From positions 1-50,879 of the forward strand of contig JAANMP010000033.1 of NCBI GenBank assembly GCA_011250595.1: 50,879 nt of DNA, written 5' to 3'. Position 1 is the stretch's first letter; each line of letters opens with the position of its first letter. Positions 7,511 through 14,883 of this stretch are shown here, in pieces. Origin of the DNA: Bacillus sp. MM2020_1. Its GTDB lineage: Bacteria > Bacillota > Bacilli > Bacillales > Cytobacillaceae. The notes beneath the pieces were generated by a model. That model had not been told where the DNA came from. It saw only the letters and a list, made by a program, of their open reading frames with translations, and did no database searches. The translations under genes and the position numbers were made by a program.

Positions 7511-7604
7511 GTTTGTGAATAATTACACTTAAACAAAAAGGTGCTTGAGTTAAAGATAAGAGTTGTCATCGTGGCAGCTTTTTCTTGTTTGACTAACGAA
7601 GCAG
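7511..7604. repeat. Cassette-site repeat interrupted by group II intron (S7)
   Basis: Left flank TTGTGAATAATTACACTTAAA, left box AAAAGGTGCTTGAGTT, hairpin AGTTGTCA/TGGCAGCT with T-run, then GACTAACGAAGCAG. At that point, exactly at the spacer/right-arm boundary, the intron begins. A plausible right arm (TAAATAAGAAG) resumes after the intron at 8286. Confidence 0.75.
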
Positions 7605-8285
7605 GTGTGTGGCCGAGCCTAGGTCGTATCATATAGCGGGTGGGATTCCCGTCGAGTAAGAATTAGCCATTCGCTCGTAGCGAGTCTTGGAGGGCTAAAG
7701 GTAACTTTAGTCTTTAAGCGTAGACAGTTAGGTGGCGGGCCGAAAGCCAAATGGTTGAAGGGATTGAGCTCCATAATGTTAGTATATCGAGAGGGCTGAT
7801 GCTTTACCTGCAGCAGAAAGCTACATTTTATCCTTCGTTATAGGCAAGATGGATAAAACCTCTCTGGAGTCAGAGACCTTGGCACATTACACATCGATAT
7901 GATACGGCAACTTGGGAGATCCTACCGGTCTTTTCTTGTTAGAAGAGTATGGTGTACAAGCGATAAAAAGCAAGGAGACCAAATGCTGTGTAGGGAGTCG
8001 GATAGCAGCGTAGTACCAATAAAGTTGGGTAATGCCGATGGAGGAAAGGCTAGCTACCAGTTATCGCCCTTTCTAGGGAAACATTTACTACACTCAGAGG
8101 TAGGGGGAAAATGGAAACAAAACTACTAAGGATAGCAGAATTAGCAAAATCTCAATCTAAGAGATTAGCTACATTTTGTGAATGGTAACTAGGAGGAGCC
8201 GTGTGCATTAATAGTGCAAGCACGGTTCTGTGAGGGGGGTGGAGTACAATCTACCGCAAGGTAGAAAGGCTCCCTTCTACTCGAC
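7605..8285 (+). ncRNA. Group II intron with deleted reverse transcriptase gene
   Basis: A ~680-nt sequence, GC-richer than its surroundings. It starts with a GTGTG motif and ends with a textbook domain V (GAGCCGTGTGC...GCACGGTTC, 8196-8229) and a domain VI stem. At 8111-8188 a short ORF (METKLLRIAELAKSQSK...) after GTAGGGGG looks like the start of the intron-encoded protein, cut after ~25 residues. The protein is essentially gone, so mobility would need a helper. The class is uncertain (domain V resembles bacterial B types). It is inserted in cassette site S7. Confidence 0.8.
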
Positions 8286-8366
8286 TAAATAAGAAGTAGA
8301 AAAAATTAGAGGTAAAATGACTTCTTTTCGAGAATTATAAATTGATATCTTATACATATTACACGA

Positions 8367-8387
8367 AGACCGTCGAAATGACGGTCT
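8367..8387. terminator. Hairpin
   Basis: AGACCGTC pairs perfectly with GACGGTCT around a five-base loop. It lies between the intron and the sigma factor gene. The T-run is weak. Confidence 0.45.
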
Positions 8388-8481
8388 ATTTATATTAGAG
8401 AAAATAATGAAATAAATACTTGTAACCTTTACTTAGGCTCAAACGATTAATATATGTAAACCAAAATGAGGGGGGAACGAT

Positions 8482-9021
8482 TTGTCTGATAATGAAAAAT
8501 TAGAGGAAAAGATTGATAATATCTATAATCGCCATTATTTGGAGGTGTATCGATTCCTTATATGTTTTTCGGGAAATCAAAACGATGCTGAGGATTTAAC
8601 CCAAGAAGTGTTTATCCGTGTTCTAAATAACTTGTCTAACATTAACAGTATAAATAACGTGAAAACTTGGATATTTTCAATCGCTAAGCACGTTGCAATT
8701 GACCATTATCGGAAAAGGAAATTTTCTACCCTCTTCACGGATGGATTTTTTAAACATATAGTATCAACTGAAAAGGAACCCAATGAATTATTTGAACAAA
8801 ATGAAATGAAAAGACTTGTTCACACAGCAATTTCAAAGTTAAAACCAAACTATAGAGCAGTAGTCATACTAAGAGGTATAAACGAATTTACTATTAAGGA
8901 GACAGCTGAAATCCTTCAATGTAACGAGTCAAAGGTCAAGGTAGATTATCACAGAGCCTTAAAAGAACTTAAAAAGAAATTAAAATTGGATGCAGAGGAG
9001 GTTATTGGAAATGCAAACTGA
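8482..9021 (+). CDS. ECF-type RNA polymerase sigma factor
   Basis: A 179-residue sigma-70 family factor with only regions 2 and 4. Region 2 is LEVYRFLICFSGNQNDAEDLTQEVFIRVL and VKTWIFSIAKHVAIDHYRK. Region 4 is AISKLKPNYRAVVILRGINE...TAEILQCNESKVKVDYHRALKEL. It starts at TTG 8482 after GAGGGGGG. It overlaps the next gene by 11 bases and would be controlled by that membrane protein if the pair works as sigma/anti-sigma. Target genes are unknown. It is an unusually regulatory cargo for this cassette region. Confidence 0.88.
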   Translation: MSDNEKLEEKIDNIYNRHYLEVYRFLICFSGNQNDAEDLTQEVFIRVLNNLSNINSINNVKTWIFSIAKHVAIDHYRKRKFSTLFTDGFFKHIVSTEKEPNELFEQNEMKRLVHTAISKLKPNYRAVVILRGINEFTIKETAEILQCNESKVKVDYHRALKELKKKLKLDAEEVIGNAN

Positions 9022-9937
9022 TAAGGACTTGTTTGACCTAATTAAAAAAGCATATCCACTCAATCCTAGAGAGGTATTTGTATCATCCACCTCTAATAAG
9101 CTCAAACAAACTGCTAGGAAATTAACTTTAAAAAGAAGAATAAAACAATTTTCAATTGCTTCAACCTGTATAGCAATATGTGCCATTACCCTGTCTTGGC
9201 TTATCTTCGATGGTGGAAAGGAAGTAATTTTCAATAATCTTAACACTCATCAAGAAGGAAAATCCGCATCCTCAGCAACTGTTAGCAACCAGAACCCTCT
9301 CGTTTATATATATCAAACACATAATTTGGAGTCATTTTTCACAGAATCTAAAACGAATGACGCTAATGAAGCTTTTCACGAAACAAAAAATATTTCATTA
9401 GTTGGTGAGAGATTAAGCCAATCATTAAAAAATAGAGGTATTAATTCCATCTATGATAACACCAATATAATGGAAATTCTAAAAGAAAAAAGCTTACCAT
9501 TCAGTGAGTCATATAAAGTTTCTAGAGAGCCACTGGAAGAAGCCTTAGCGAATAATAAGTCGATTAAAATGGTTTTTGATATACACAGAGATTCACGAAA
9601 AAGAAGTGAGACCACAATTAATTTGGATGGAAAAGACTATCCTAGGATTGCATTTATAGTATCCAGATCAAGTGTCAATTACGAAGTAAATTTAAAGTTC
9701 GCTGAATTACTCCACAATTATATTGAAGAAAAATATCCTCACTTATCAAGAGGTGTCTTTGTTAAAGACAATCCACCAAATCAAAATACTTATAATCAAG
9801 ACCTTTTTGGTAACTCTGTTTTGTTAGAAATTGGTGGACCTGAAAACACTTTGGATGAGGAATATAGAACCGTTGATGTCCTTTCAAAAATTATTAAAGA
9901 AATCCTTTCGGATTGGACTGAACAAAAAAAGGATTAG
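9011..9937 (+). CDS. Membrane protein with SpoIIP-type amidase domain, possible anti-sigma
   Basis: About 308 residues from the ATG at 9011. A ~40-residue cytoplasmic N-terminus is followed by one membrane helix (FSIASTCIAICAITLSWLIF) and an outer domain of the stage II sporulation P family: VYIYQTHNLESF, NISLVGERLSQSLKNRGI, MVFDIHRDSRKR, YPHLSRGVF and YNQDLFGNSVLLEIGG. SpoIIP is a cell-wall amidase/endopeptidase of engulfment; the HTHNxE and E-xGG zinc-site motifs appear kept (QTHNLES, LLEIGG). The 11-bp overlap with the ECF sigma gene suggests the short N-terminus could hold the sigma factor, while the outer domain senses or cuts peptidoglycan. That regulatory role is inference. Confidence 0.82.
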   Translation: MQTDKDLFDLIKKAYPLNPREVFVSSTSNKLKQTARKLTLKRRIKQFSIASTCIAICAITLSWLIFDGGKEVIFNNLNTHQEGKSASSATVSNQNPLVYIYQTHNLESFFTESKTNDANEAFHETKNISLVGERLSQSLKNRGINSIYDNTNIMEILKEKSLPFSESYKVSREPLEEALANNKSIKMVFDIHRDSRKRSETTINLDGKDYPRIAFIVSRSSVNYEVNLKFAELLHNYIEEKYPHLSRGVFVKDNPPNQNTYNQDLFGNSVLLEIGGPENTLDEEYRTVDVLSKIIKEILSDWTEQKKD

Positions 9938-9950
9938 TGTATTAAAAAGT

Positions 9951-9976
9951 GGCTGCCACGGCAGCTTTTTTTTTGA
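9951..9976 (+). terminator. Terminator of the sigma/SpoIIP pair
   Basis: GCTGC and GCAGC form a compact stem followed by eight T. It sits just before site S8, so this cassette has its own terminator in addition to the one in the site. Confidence 0.75.
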
Positions 9977-9988
9977 TTAAGCAAAATA

Positions 9989-10095
9989 ATTGTGAAGAAT
10001 TACACTTAAATTAACGGATAGCAAGAGTTAAAGAAAGAGATCGCTGCAGCGATCTTTTTGCTTGTTGAACTAATGGGCAGTTTAGTTTAACAAGG
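9989..10095. repeat. Cassette-site repeat, full (S8)
   Basis: Left flank TTGTGAAGAATTACACTTAAA, left box TTAACGGATAGCAAGAGTT, perfect hairpin AGATCGCTGCAGCGATCT with T-run, right box GAACTAATGGGCAGTTTAGTT. The hairpin sequence is shared with S19. Confidence 0.82.
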
Positions 10096-10278
10096 AGTAC
10101 CGTCAGTTTTATGCGGACTATTAACTCTAAGTAAAAAAATTGTTCCCAAACGACGCTTCGGGAACGTTTATCTACTTTATTCCAAATCGTTAAATATTAT
10201 TTGTAAAATTCATTATTATAAATTTATTTTATAGTATACTGAGAATCTTGTTACAAAAATATACATAAGGAGTTTAGG

Positions 10279-10797
10279 ATGGAAAAGTGGGATTTATATG
10301 ATAAGCATCGGAATAAAATAGAGAAGCAAATAACTCGTGGAGATGAAATGACATCAGACGAGTTTCATTTAGTAGTACACGTATGTATATTTAATCCAAA
10401 AGGAGAGATGCTCATTCAGCAGCGTCAGCCCTTTAAGCAAGGATGGTCGAACCTTTGGGATATCACTTGTGGTGGTAGTGCGGTTGCAGGCGATACAAGT
10501 CAGCAGGCTGCTTCAAGAGAGTTATTTGAGGAGCTGGGGATTCGTTATAACTTTGAAAAAATACGTCCACAATTTACTATTAACTTTGAACGTGGCTTTG
10601 ATGATTATTATTTAATTGGATATGACTTTGATTTGAATGAATTGAAGTTACAAACTGAAGAGGTACAAGCAGTCAAATGGGCTTCTAAAGAGGAGATTTT
10701 AAAGCTAATCGAAATAAAAAAATTTATACCTTATTATGAGAGTATCATTGCGTTTCTTTTTGAGGGTCGACATCATTATGGCTCTATTCGCCTTTGA
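10279..10797 (+). CDS. Cassette gene: Nudix hydrolase, IPP-isomerase-like
   Basis: A 172-residue protein with an intact Nudix box (GGSAVAGDTSQQAASRELFEELGI: G-x5-E/D-x7-RE-x2-EE-xG). The N-terminus (EKWDLYDKHRNKIEKQITRG) and layout are typical of Bacillus Nudix proteins related to isopentenyl-diphosphate isomerase. Such enzymes hydrolyse a nucleoside-diphosphate-linked compound; the substrate is unknown. AAGGAG lies 8 bases before the ATG. It is the only gene between S8 and S9. Confidence 0.88.
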   Translation: MEKWDLYDKHRNKIEKQITRGDEMTSDEFHLVVHVCIFNPKGEMLIQQRQPFKQGWSNLWDITCGGSAVAGDTSQQAASRELFEELGIRYNFEKIRPQFTINFERGFDDYYLIGYDFDLNELKLQTEEVQAVKWASKEEILKLIEIKKFIPYYESIIAFLFEGRHHYGSIRL

Positions 10798-10860
10798 GAT
10801 GGTGTAATTTTACATTGATAACGCATTTAAGGAATTAAGTTTATAAAGTTGTAAAAAAGA

Positions 10861-10967
10861 TTGTGAAGAATTGTACTTAAAGTAACGGGTGCTTAAGTTG
10901 AACACAAGGGTCGGAGCTGCGGCTCTTTTTCTTGTTCCGCTAACGGGGCAGTTTAGTTGAAGAAGGA
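10861..10967. repeat. Cassette-site repeat, full (S9)
   Basis: Left flank TTGTGAAGAATTGTACTTAAA, left box GTAACGGGTGCTTAAGTT, hairpin GAGC-TGCG-GCTC with T-run, right box CGCTAACGGGGCAGTTTAGTTG. GAAC/AAG inner arms (10900-10908) can also pair with CTTGTTC (10931-10937), so the copy folds into a long imperfect hairpin. Confidence 0.85.
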
Positions 10968-11068
10968 CAAGCGACTAATTATGGTAAATAAAAGTAACAT
11001 ATTGTAATTTGTGGTAAAATATATATAGTTGTACAAGCTATTTAGAACTTGATTAGGAGGCTTTCTCA

Positions 11069-11416
11069 TTGAAAAAACTCACTAAATTTGCAGCGATTTG
11101 TTTTACGGGTGCTTTTACGTTGACAGTTATTAATACTACAGGTTTAAACAAAGCCGAGGCATTCTCTCAACCTTCCTTGGAAAATAAATGGGTAGTTCCC
11201 GTATCGTCTACTGACGTAGGTTCTATTAAAGTGGTTGTACCAGTTGAAGAACAAAATAGGATAGAAAACTCAAATGCAGCTGTTTCCGTATCGTCTACTG
11301 GGGTAGGTTCTATTATGGTGGTTGTACCAGCTGAAGTACAAAATAGAATAGAAAACTCATCGGCTTTAATATCAGGCTTTGTACCGAAGGAGCAGACCTC
11401 TTTTTATAAAAGATAA
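11069..11416 (+). CDS. Cassette gene: secreted protein with internal duplication
   Basis: A 115-residue protein with a clear signal peptide (KKLTKFAAICFTGAFTLTVI..., cleavage probably after KAEA). The mature part is two near-identical ~33-residue units: VSSTDVGSIKVVVPVEEQ-NRIENSNA and VSSTGVGSIMVVVPAEVQ-NRIENSSA. TTG 11069 follows TAGGAGG. No family recognised. The recent-looking duplication suggests a repeat-built surface or secreted factor. Confidence 0.6.
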   Translation: MKKLTKFAAICFTGAFTLTVINTTGLNKAEAFSQPSLENKWVVPVSSTDVGSIKVVVPVEEQNRIENSNAAVSVSSTGVGSIMVVVPAEVQNRIENSSALISGFVPKEQTSFYKR

Positions 11417-11448
11417 AGCAAATAAGAATTATACATTGTCAAAATTCT

Positions 11449-11541
11449 TACTCTACTAACCGGGGCAAGAGTTAAAGACGGGACCGCTGCCGGCAATCCT
11501 GTTTTTTTTTATTGTGCTAACGGGGCAATTTAATTGAAGAA
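11449..11541. repeat. Cassette-site repeat, full (S10)
   Basis: Left box CTACTAACCGGGGCAAGAGTT (one extra C), GC-rich centre with GCCGGC and nine T, right box GCTAACGGGGCAATTTAATTG. Confidence 0.78.
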
Positions 11542-11551
11542 TATTACTGAA

Positions 11552-11580
11552 GAAAAGGCACCCTTTTTACAAAGGATGCC
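11552..11580 (-). terminator. Terminator of DUF3888 gene
   Basis: AGGCA and TGCCT, plus CTTT/AAAG, form an imperfect stem directly downstream of the minus-strand gene. Confidence 0.55.
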
Positions 11581-11962
11581 TGCACTCGGCTATTTCGTTT
11601 GGCTTTAACCTTTTGCTTTTGAAATCAATGGTCAGCCAACTTGGGGAACGAAAATTACTAAACTTAATGGTCACTAAATGAAAAGGCGGATTATGGGCAC
11701 CTTCAAATGTCGTTACCTGTACGGTGACATCAAAGTAATAGCTCCCTTGTTCCAGCTTCTTGATTTGGAGAATTTGTTGGCAATAATACTGCTTCGGTTT
11801 GCCGAAATGTTTCTCGATTTCTTTGTCAATTAAGGGAAATAACAAATTCAGGATTAGTTCATCTCGCAATTGTACCTCATTCTTAGTTATCGTTTCGGCT
11901 TTCACGTGGGAATAACTGAAAAGAGTGAAGAAGGCAAACAATATTAAAAGGCTTTTTTTCAT
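11567..11962 (-). CDS. Cassette gene: DUF3888 secreted protein
   Basis: A 131-residue protein with a signal peptide (KKSLLILFAFFTLFSYSHVKA). The mature domain has the DUF3888 hallmarks LRDELILNLLFPLIDKEIEK, YCQQILQIKKLEQGSYYFDV and VQVTTFEGAHNPPFHLVTI. Function is unknown; the family is common as small exported proteins in Bacillus. GGAGG lies 6-7 bases before the ATG. The gene points against most cassettes in the array. Confidence 0.8.
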   Translation of the reverse strand: MKKSLLILFAFFTLFSYSHVKAETITKNEVQLRDELILNLLFPLIDKEIEKHFGKPKQYYCQQILQIKKLEQGSYYFDVTVQVTTFEGAHNPPFHLVTIKFSNFRSPSWLTIDFKSKRLKPNEIAECRHPL

Positions 11963-12009
11963 AAAATTCCTCCATACAGTATTTCTCTTATAATAAGCAA
12001 TTAAAGAAA

Positions 12010-12045
12010 TTCTTATTAAACTAATGAAGCAGGTTAGTCCAAAAA
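12010..12045. repeat. Right box only (S11)
   Basis: TTAAACTAATGAAGCAGGTTAGTC has a right-box core with no left box or hairpin. It sits upstream of the minus-strand DUF3888 gene and before the GNAT gene. Confidence 0.6.
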
Positions 12046-12117
12046 GAATATGGAATTTTATGTTAGGATATATACATAAAATTAATACATTTTAATCCTT
12101 ATTTAAGGAGTGGTAGA

Positions 12118-12642
12118 ATGTTTCCTGTGCTTGAAACGAAACGATTAGTGTTAAGGGAATTAGTTGAAAATGACGCTAAAGATATATTAAAGTGTTTTTC
12201 GAATGATGATGTATTACGTTATTACGGTCAGAAAGCTCTAACAAGTATAGAGCAGGTAAAACAAATCATTAAAAATTTCGCAGGACAATTCTTAGAAAAA
12301 AATGGAGTAAAATGGGGCATTGAACTAAAAGAAACAGGTACTATTATTGGGACTATTGGTTTACAGGATTGGTCTTTTGAACATAAAAGAGCGAACATAA
12401 GCTATGCACTTTTCCCAGAAAAATGGGGTAATGGATTTGCTAGTGAAGCTGTTGATAAAGTGATTTCTTATGGGTTTCAAGAACTTGGATTAGAGCGTAT
12501 AGGTGCAATTGTTTTTGTTGAAAATAAAGCTTCGAGTCAGTTATTAATAAAATTAGGTTTTACAAAGGAAGGTACGCTAAAAAAGTTTATGTATCAAAAT
12601 GATATACCATATGATACGGATGTTTACTCACTTTTAAAGTAA
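12118..12642 (+). CDS. Cassette gene: GNAT N-acetyltransferase (RimJ/RimL type)
   Basis: A 174-residue GNAT enzyme: LETKRLVLRELVENDAKDIL at the start, GTIIGTIGLQDW, the acetyl-CoA loop region ALFPEKWGNGFASEAVDKVI, and the closing block ERIGAIVFVENKASSQLLIKLGF. It transfers an acetyl group from acetyl-CoA to an amine of a protein or small molecule; the acceptor is unknown. AAGGAG precedes the ATG. It lies between S11 and the recombinase unit. GNAT genes are frequent integron cargo. Confidence 0.9.
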   Translation: MFPVLETKRLVLRELVENDAKDILKCFSNDDVLRYYGQKALTSIEQVKQIIKNFAGQFLEKNGVKWGIELKETGTIIGTIGLQDWSFEHKRANISYALFPEKWGNGFASEAVDKVISYGFQELGLERIGAIVFVENKASSQLLIKLGFTKEGTLKKFMYQNDIPYDTDVYSLLK

Positions 12643-12710
12643 AAAACAGGTTTTTTGAATTTTTTTAATACCAATAATCTAAAATGATTTTGTTATTGAA
12701 CTAAACGAGC

Positions 12711-12752
12711 TAATAGTTTGTGAAGAATCGTACTTAAACTATCGGGTGCAAG
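12711..12752. repeat. Left box of recombinase unit 1 (S12 left)
   Basis: Flank TTGTGAAGAATCGTACTTAAA, then CTATCGGGTGCAAGAGTT. From CGGGTGC onward it is nearly identical to 23909 and beyond, while the flanks differ, so this marks the edge of the mobile unit. A further right-box-like trace (GAACTAAACGAGCTAATAG) lies at 12698-12716. Confidence 0.78.
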
Positions 12753-12805
12753 AGTTTAACACCCCGTTATCATTTTGGTGGTTATTGGAAAAGAGTTAAA
12801 CGAAG

Positions 12806-12829
12806 CAACACTCTTTAAAGGTGTTGCTC
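12806..12829 (-). terminator. Hairpin downstream of recombinase gene
   Basis: GCAACAC and GTGTTGC flank TCTTTAAAG, 23-46 bases past the stop codon on the minus strand. An identical copy is present at about 23967-23989 beside the second recombinase. Confidence 0.55.
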
Positions 12830-12851
12830 TTGTACATATTTGAGCAATTAA

Positions 12852-13691
12852 TTAAAAATATTTTCTATACAATTCTTGTCTAAGACTCCCACTTAATTGG
12901 GCATAAATTTTTGTAGTTTCGCTCTTCTGGTGACCAAGTAGACTTTGGATAACATCAAGAGGTGCTCCATTATTCAACAAAAGTGTTGCATAGCTATGTC
13001 TTAGTTGGTATGGATGAATTACTTTACTAATCTCTGCCCTATCAGAAATCCGCTTAACAATGTATCTCATTTGAGCAATGCTCATTCTATGTGGTTTACA
13101 CTCTGTAACAAAAATGGCCGGATCATTATCCTGACGATTATCTAAGTACCGTTTAAGCCAAATTTCACATCGAATATTAAAATATACTTCTCTTTCTTTA
13201 TCACCTTTGCCTAGAACAATCGCTGATTGGTTTGACCAATTGATTCTGTTCTTATCTAGCGAAACAATTTCACCTATTCTACAACCTGTTGAAAACATAA
13301 ATTCGAATAATGCCTTTTCCATAGGAGTGTCACAGGCTTCCCTTAAGTATTCGATTTCTCTTTCCGTTAAAAATTTGGGGATTCTTTTTCCAACTTTAGG
13401 TTCTTTTAATTTAGCAGCCGGATTCTTTAAAATATGTCCTTCCTCGTGTGACCAACGGAAAAGTGATTTTATAAAACGTATACGGTGAGCTAAGCTGGAT
13501 GGCTTTAGATTTTCACTTGACTTTGCCAAGTATTCTTTTAATTTGCTAGTAGTAATGGTTTCGAATTTTACATCCTCAAAATACCTTATCACCAACAACG
13601 CTTGAAGTTTAAAGGCCTTTAAAGTCTGTTGGGAGAACCCTTCAATTCGTTTATCAAATTCATAAATTTCCCAGGCTTTTGATAATAGCAA
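12852..13691 (-). CDS. Tyrosine recombinase/integrase in the cassette array
   Basis: 279 residues. The N-terminal SAM-like domain (~1-85) and catalytic domain carry Arg I (FSTGCRIGEIVSL), the beta-hairpin lysine (VLGKGDKEREVYF), Arg II in IHPYQLRHSYAT, LLGHQKSETT, and the nucleophile tyrosine in IYAQLS. The position normally occupied by the HxxR histidine is tyrosine (YQLR). The extra IntI-specific helix of integron integrases is absent. It starts at TTG 13691 after AGGGAGAG. The gene lies between a left and a right box and runs opposite to most cassettes. I infer that it recombines the box cores. Phage, ICE or Xer-like origin is the alternative. Confidence 0.87.
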   Translation of the reverse strand: MLLSKAWEIYEFDKRIEGFSQQTLKAFKLQALLVIRYFEDVKFETITTSKLKEYLAKSSENLKPSSLAHRIRFIKSLFRWSHEEGHILKNPAAKLKEPKVGKRIPKFLTEREIEYLREACDTPMEKALFEFMFSTGCRIGEIVSLDKNRINWSNQSAIVLGKGDKEREVYFNIRCEIWLKRYLDNRQDNDPAIFVTECKPHRMSIAQMRYIVKRISDRAEISKVIHPYQLRHSYATLLLNNGAPLDVIQSLLGHQKSETTKIYAQLSGSLRQELYRKYF

Positions 13692-13767
13692 AATACATCT
13701 CTCCCTAAAAATTCTATTTTCAGAGGAATTATTGACCTGATTATTAAATTTGATACAGTACGACTAT

Positions 13768-13797
13768 CTTCAACTATCGGAGCAGTTTAGTTCAATA
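13768..13797. repeat. Right box of recombinase unit 1 (S12 right)
   Basis: CTTCAACTATCGGAGCAGTTTAGTTCAA closes the unit. Identity with the second unit (24929-24961) ends at GCAGTTTA. Identity with the cassette leader at 6283 begins at the same GCAG, so the junction lies in the core spacer. Confidence 0.78.
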
Positions 13798-13888
13798 AAA
13801 AGTAATTTTCATTAGTATTTTGTATTTTGGGAATTTAACGAAAACCCTGTTTATAATAACTAGTGTAAGATATTAATATTAAGGGGAT
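13783..13888. repeat. Second copy of the 73-aa cassette leader
   Basis: This stretch nearly duplicates 6283-6385 (TTTATAATAACTAGTGTAAG, TATTAATATTAAGGGGATG), including the ribosome binding site. The gene body does not follow; IS3 sequence begins instead. It is a decapitated copy of the same cassette. Confidence 0.8.
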
Positions 13889-13895
13889 GGTTTAA

Positions 13896-13987
13896 CTAAT
13901 TAAACTCCGTAAGGAAAACAAGCAGTTACTGATGGAGAACGACATTTTAAAGCAAGCAGCGCTGATACTAGGACGAAAGTTAATGTG
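13896..13987 (+). pseudogene. IS3-family orfA, 3' remnant
   Basis: It encodes the leucine-zipper end of an IS3/IS150-type OrfA (KLRKENKQLLMENDILKQ, AALILGRKLM) with no upstream helix-turn-helix. The element is therefore cut at its 5' end, at the border with the cassette leader. Confidence 0.75.
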
Positions 13988-14818
13988 ATTCGAAATAACC
14001 AACACAAATACTCGATATCAGCAATGTGCAAAGTCCTTCAACTTCACAGAAGCACTTATTATTACGAAGCGAAAGAAAGAGCAAATGAGGGTGATATTAC
14101 CTCCGACGTTTTCGAGATTTTTCAAGCGAGTCGTCAAAATTATGGAACTCGCAAAATCAAAGTAGAATTAAAAAAACGTGGACTCATCGTTTCTAGACGA
14201 AGAATTGGGCGAATTATGAAAGAGCATGGTCTTGTCTCTTCTTATACCGTAGCTCAATTTAAGCCTCACACGAAATCATGTAATGAATCAGAACAGAAGA
14301 ACGAACTAAACCGCGAGTTTAACCAGGAAGAAGAAATGACAGCGATAGTAAGCGATTTGACATACGTAAGAGTCAATCAAAAATGGCACTATGTATGTGT
14401 ATTTGTCGACCTCTTTAATCGGGAAATCGTAGGCTGCAGCGCAGGTCCAAATAAAGATGCATTACTCGTCTATCGAGCATTCGCCTCCATGAAAGGGGAC
14501 CTCCGTAAAATACAGCTTTTTCATACGGATCGTGGAAATGAGTTCAAAAATAAACTGATTGACGATGCTTTAGAGACGTTTGAAATTCAACGATCATTAA
14601 GCATGAAGGGCTGCCCGTATGACAATGCCGTAGCTGAAGCAACGTACAAAATCATTAAAACAGAGTTTATTAAAAGACGACATTTTGATAGTTTAGAAGA
14701 ATTAACAAGGGAATTACATGACTATGTCCACTGGTTTAATCACATACGAATTCACGGAACACTTGGTTATGTAAGTCCTGTTGATTATAAACTTGAACAC
14801 CTTAATAAAGTTGTCTAG
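13985..14818 (+). mobile_element. IS3-family transposase OrfB (truncated IS)
   Basis: 277-residue DDE transposase of the IS3 group: HTH_21-like start (YSISAMCKVLQLHRSTYYYE), QNYGTRKIKVELKKRG, and rve catalytic residues D (VSDLTYVRV), D (FHTDRGNEF) and E (AVAEATYKIIKTEF), ending with WFNHIRIHGTLGYVSPVDY. GTG 13985 overlaps the orfA stop. The domain looks intact. Because orfA is missing its start, full OrfAB fusion transposase cannot be made and the copy is probably immobile. Confidence 0.88.
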
Positions 14819-14883
14819 TTTAGTGTTGACAATCCAGTTGAAGTAGGTGAGTTCGGGTAATATAAATATTAGAGGTGAATTTA

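Noticed and set aside
7899..8129. 76-codon plus-strand frame
   Set aside because: It lies inside the structured RNA of the group II intron; no ribosome binding site and no family resemblance.
12852..13691. Calling the recombinase a true integron integrase (IntI)
   Set aside because: The IntI-specific helix is missing, the gene is inside the array, and no adjacent attI/Pc arrangement is visible; only an integron-like role is supported.
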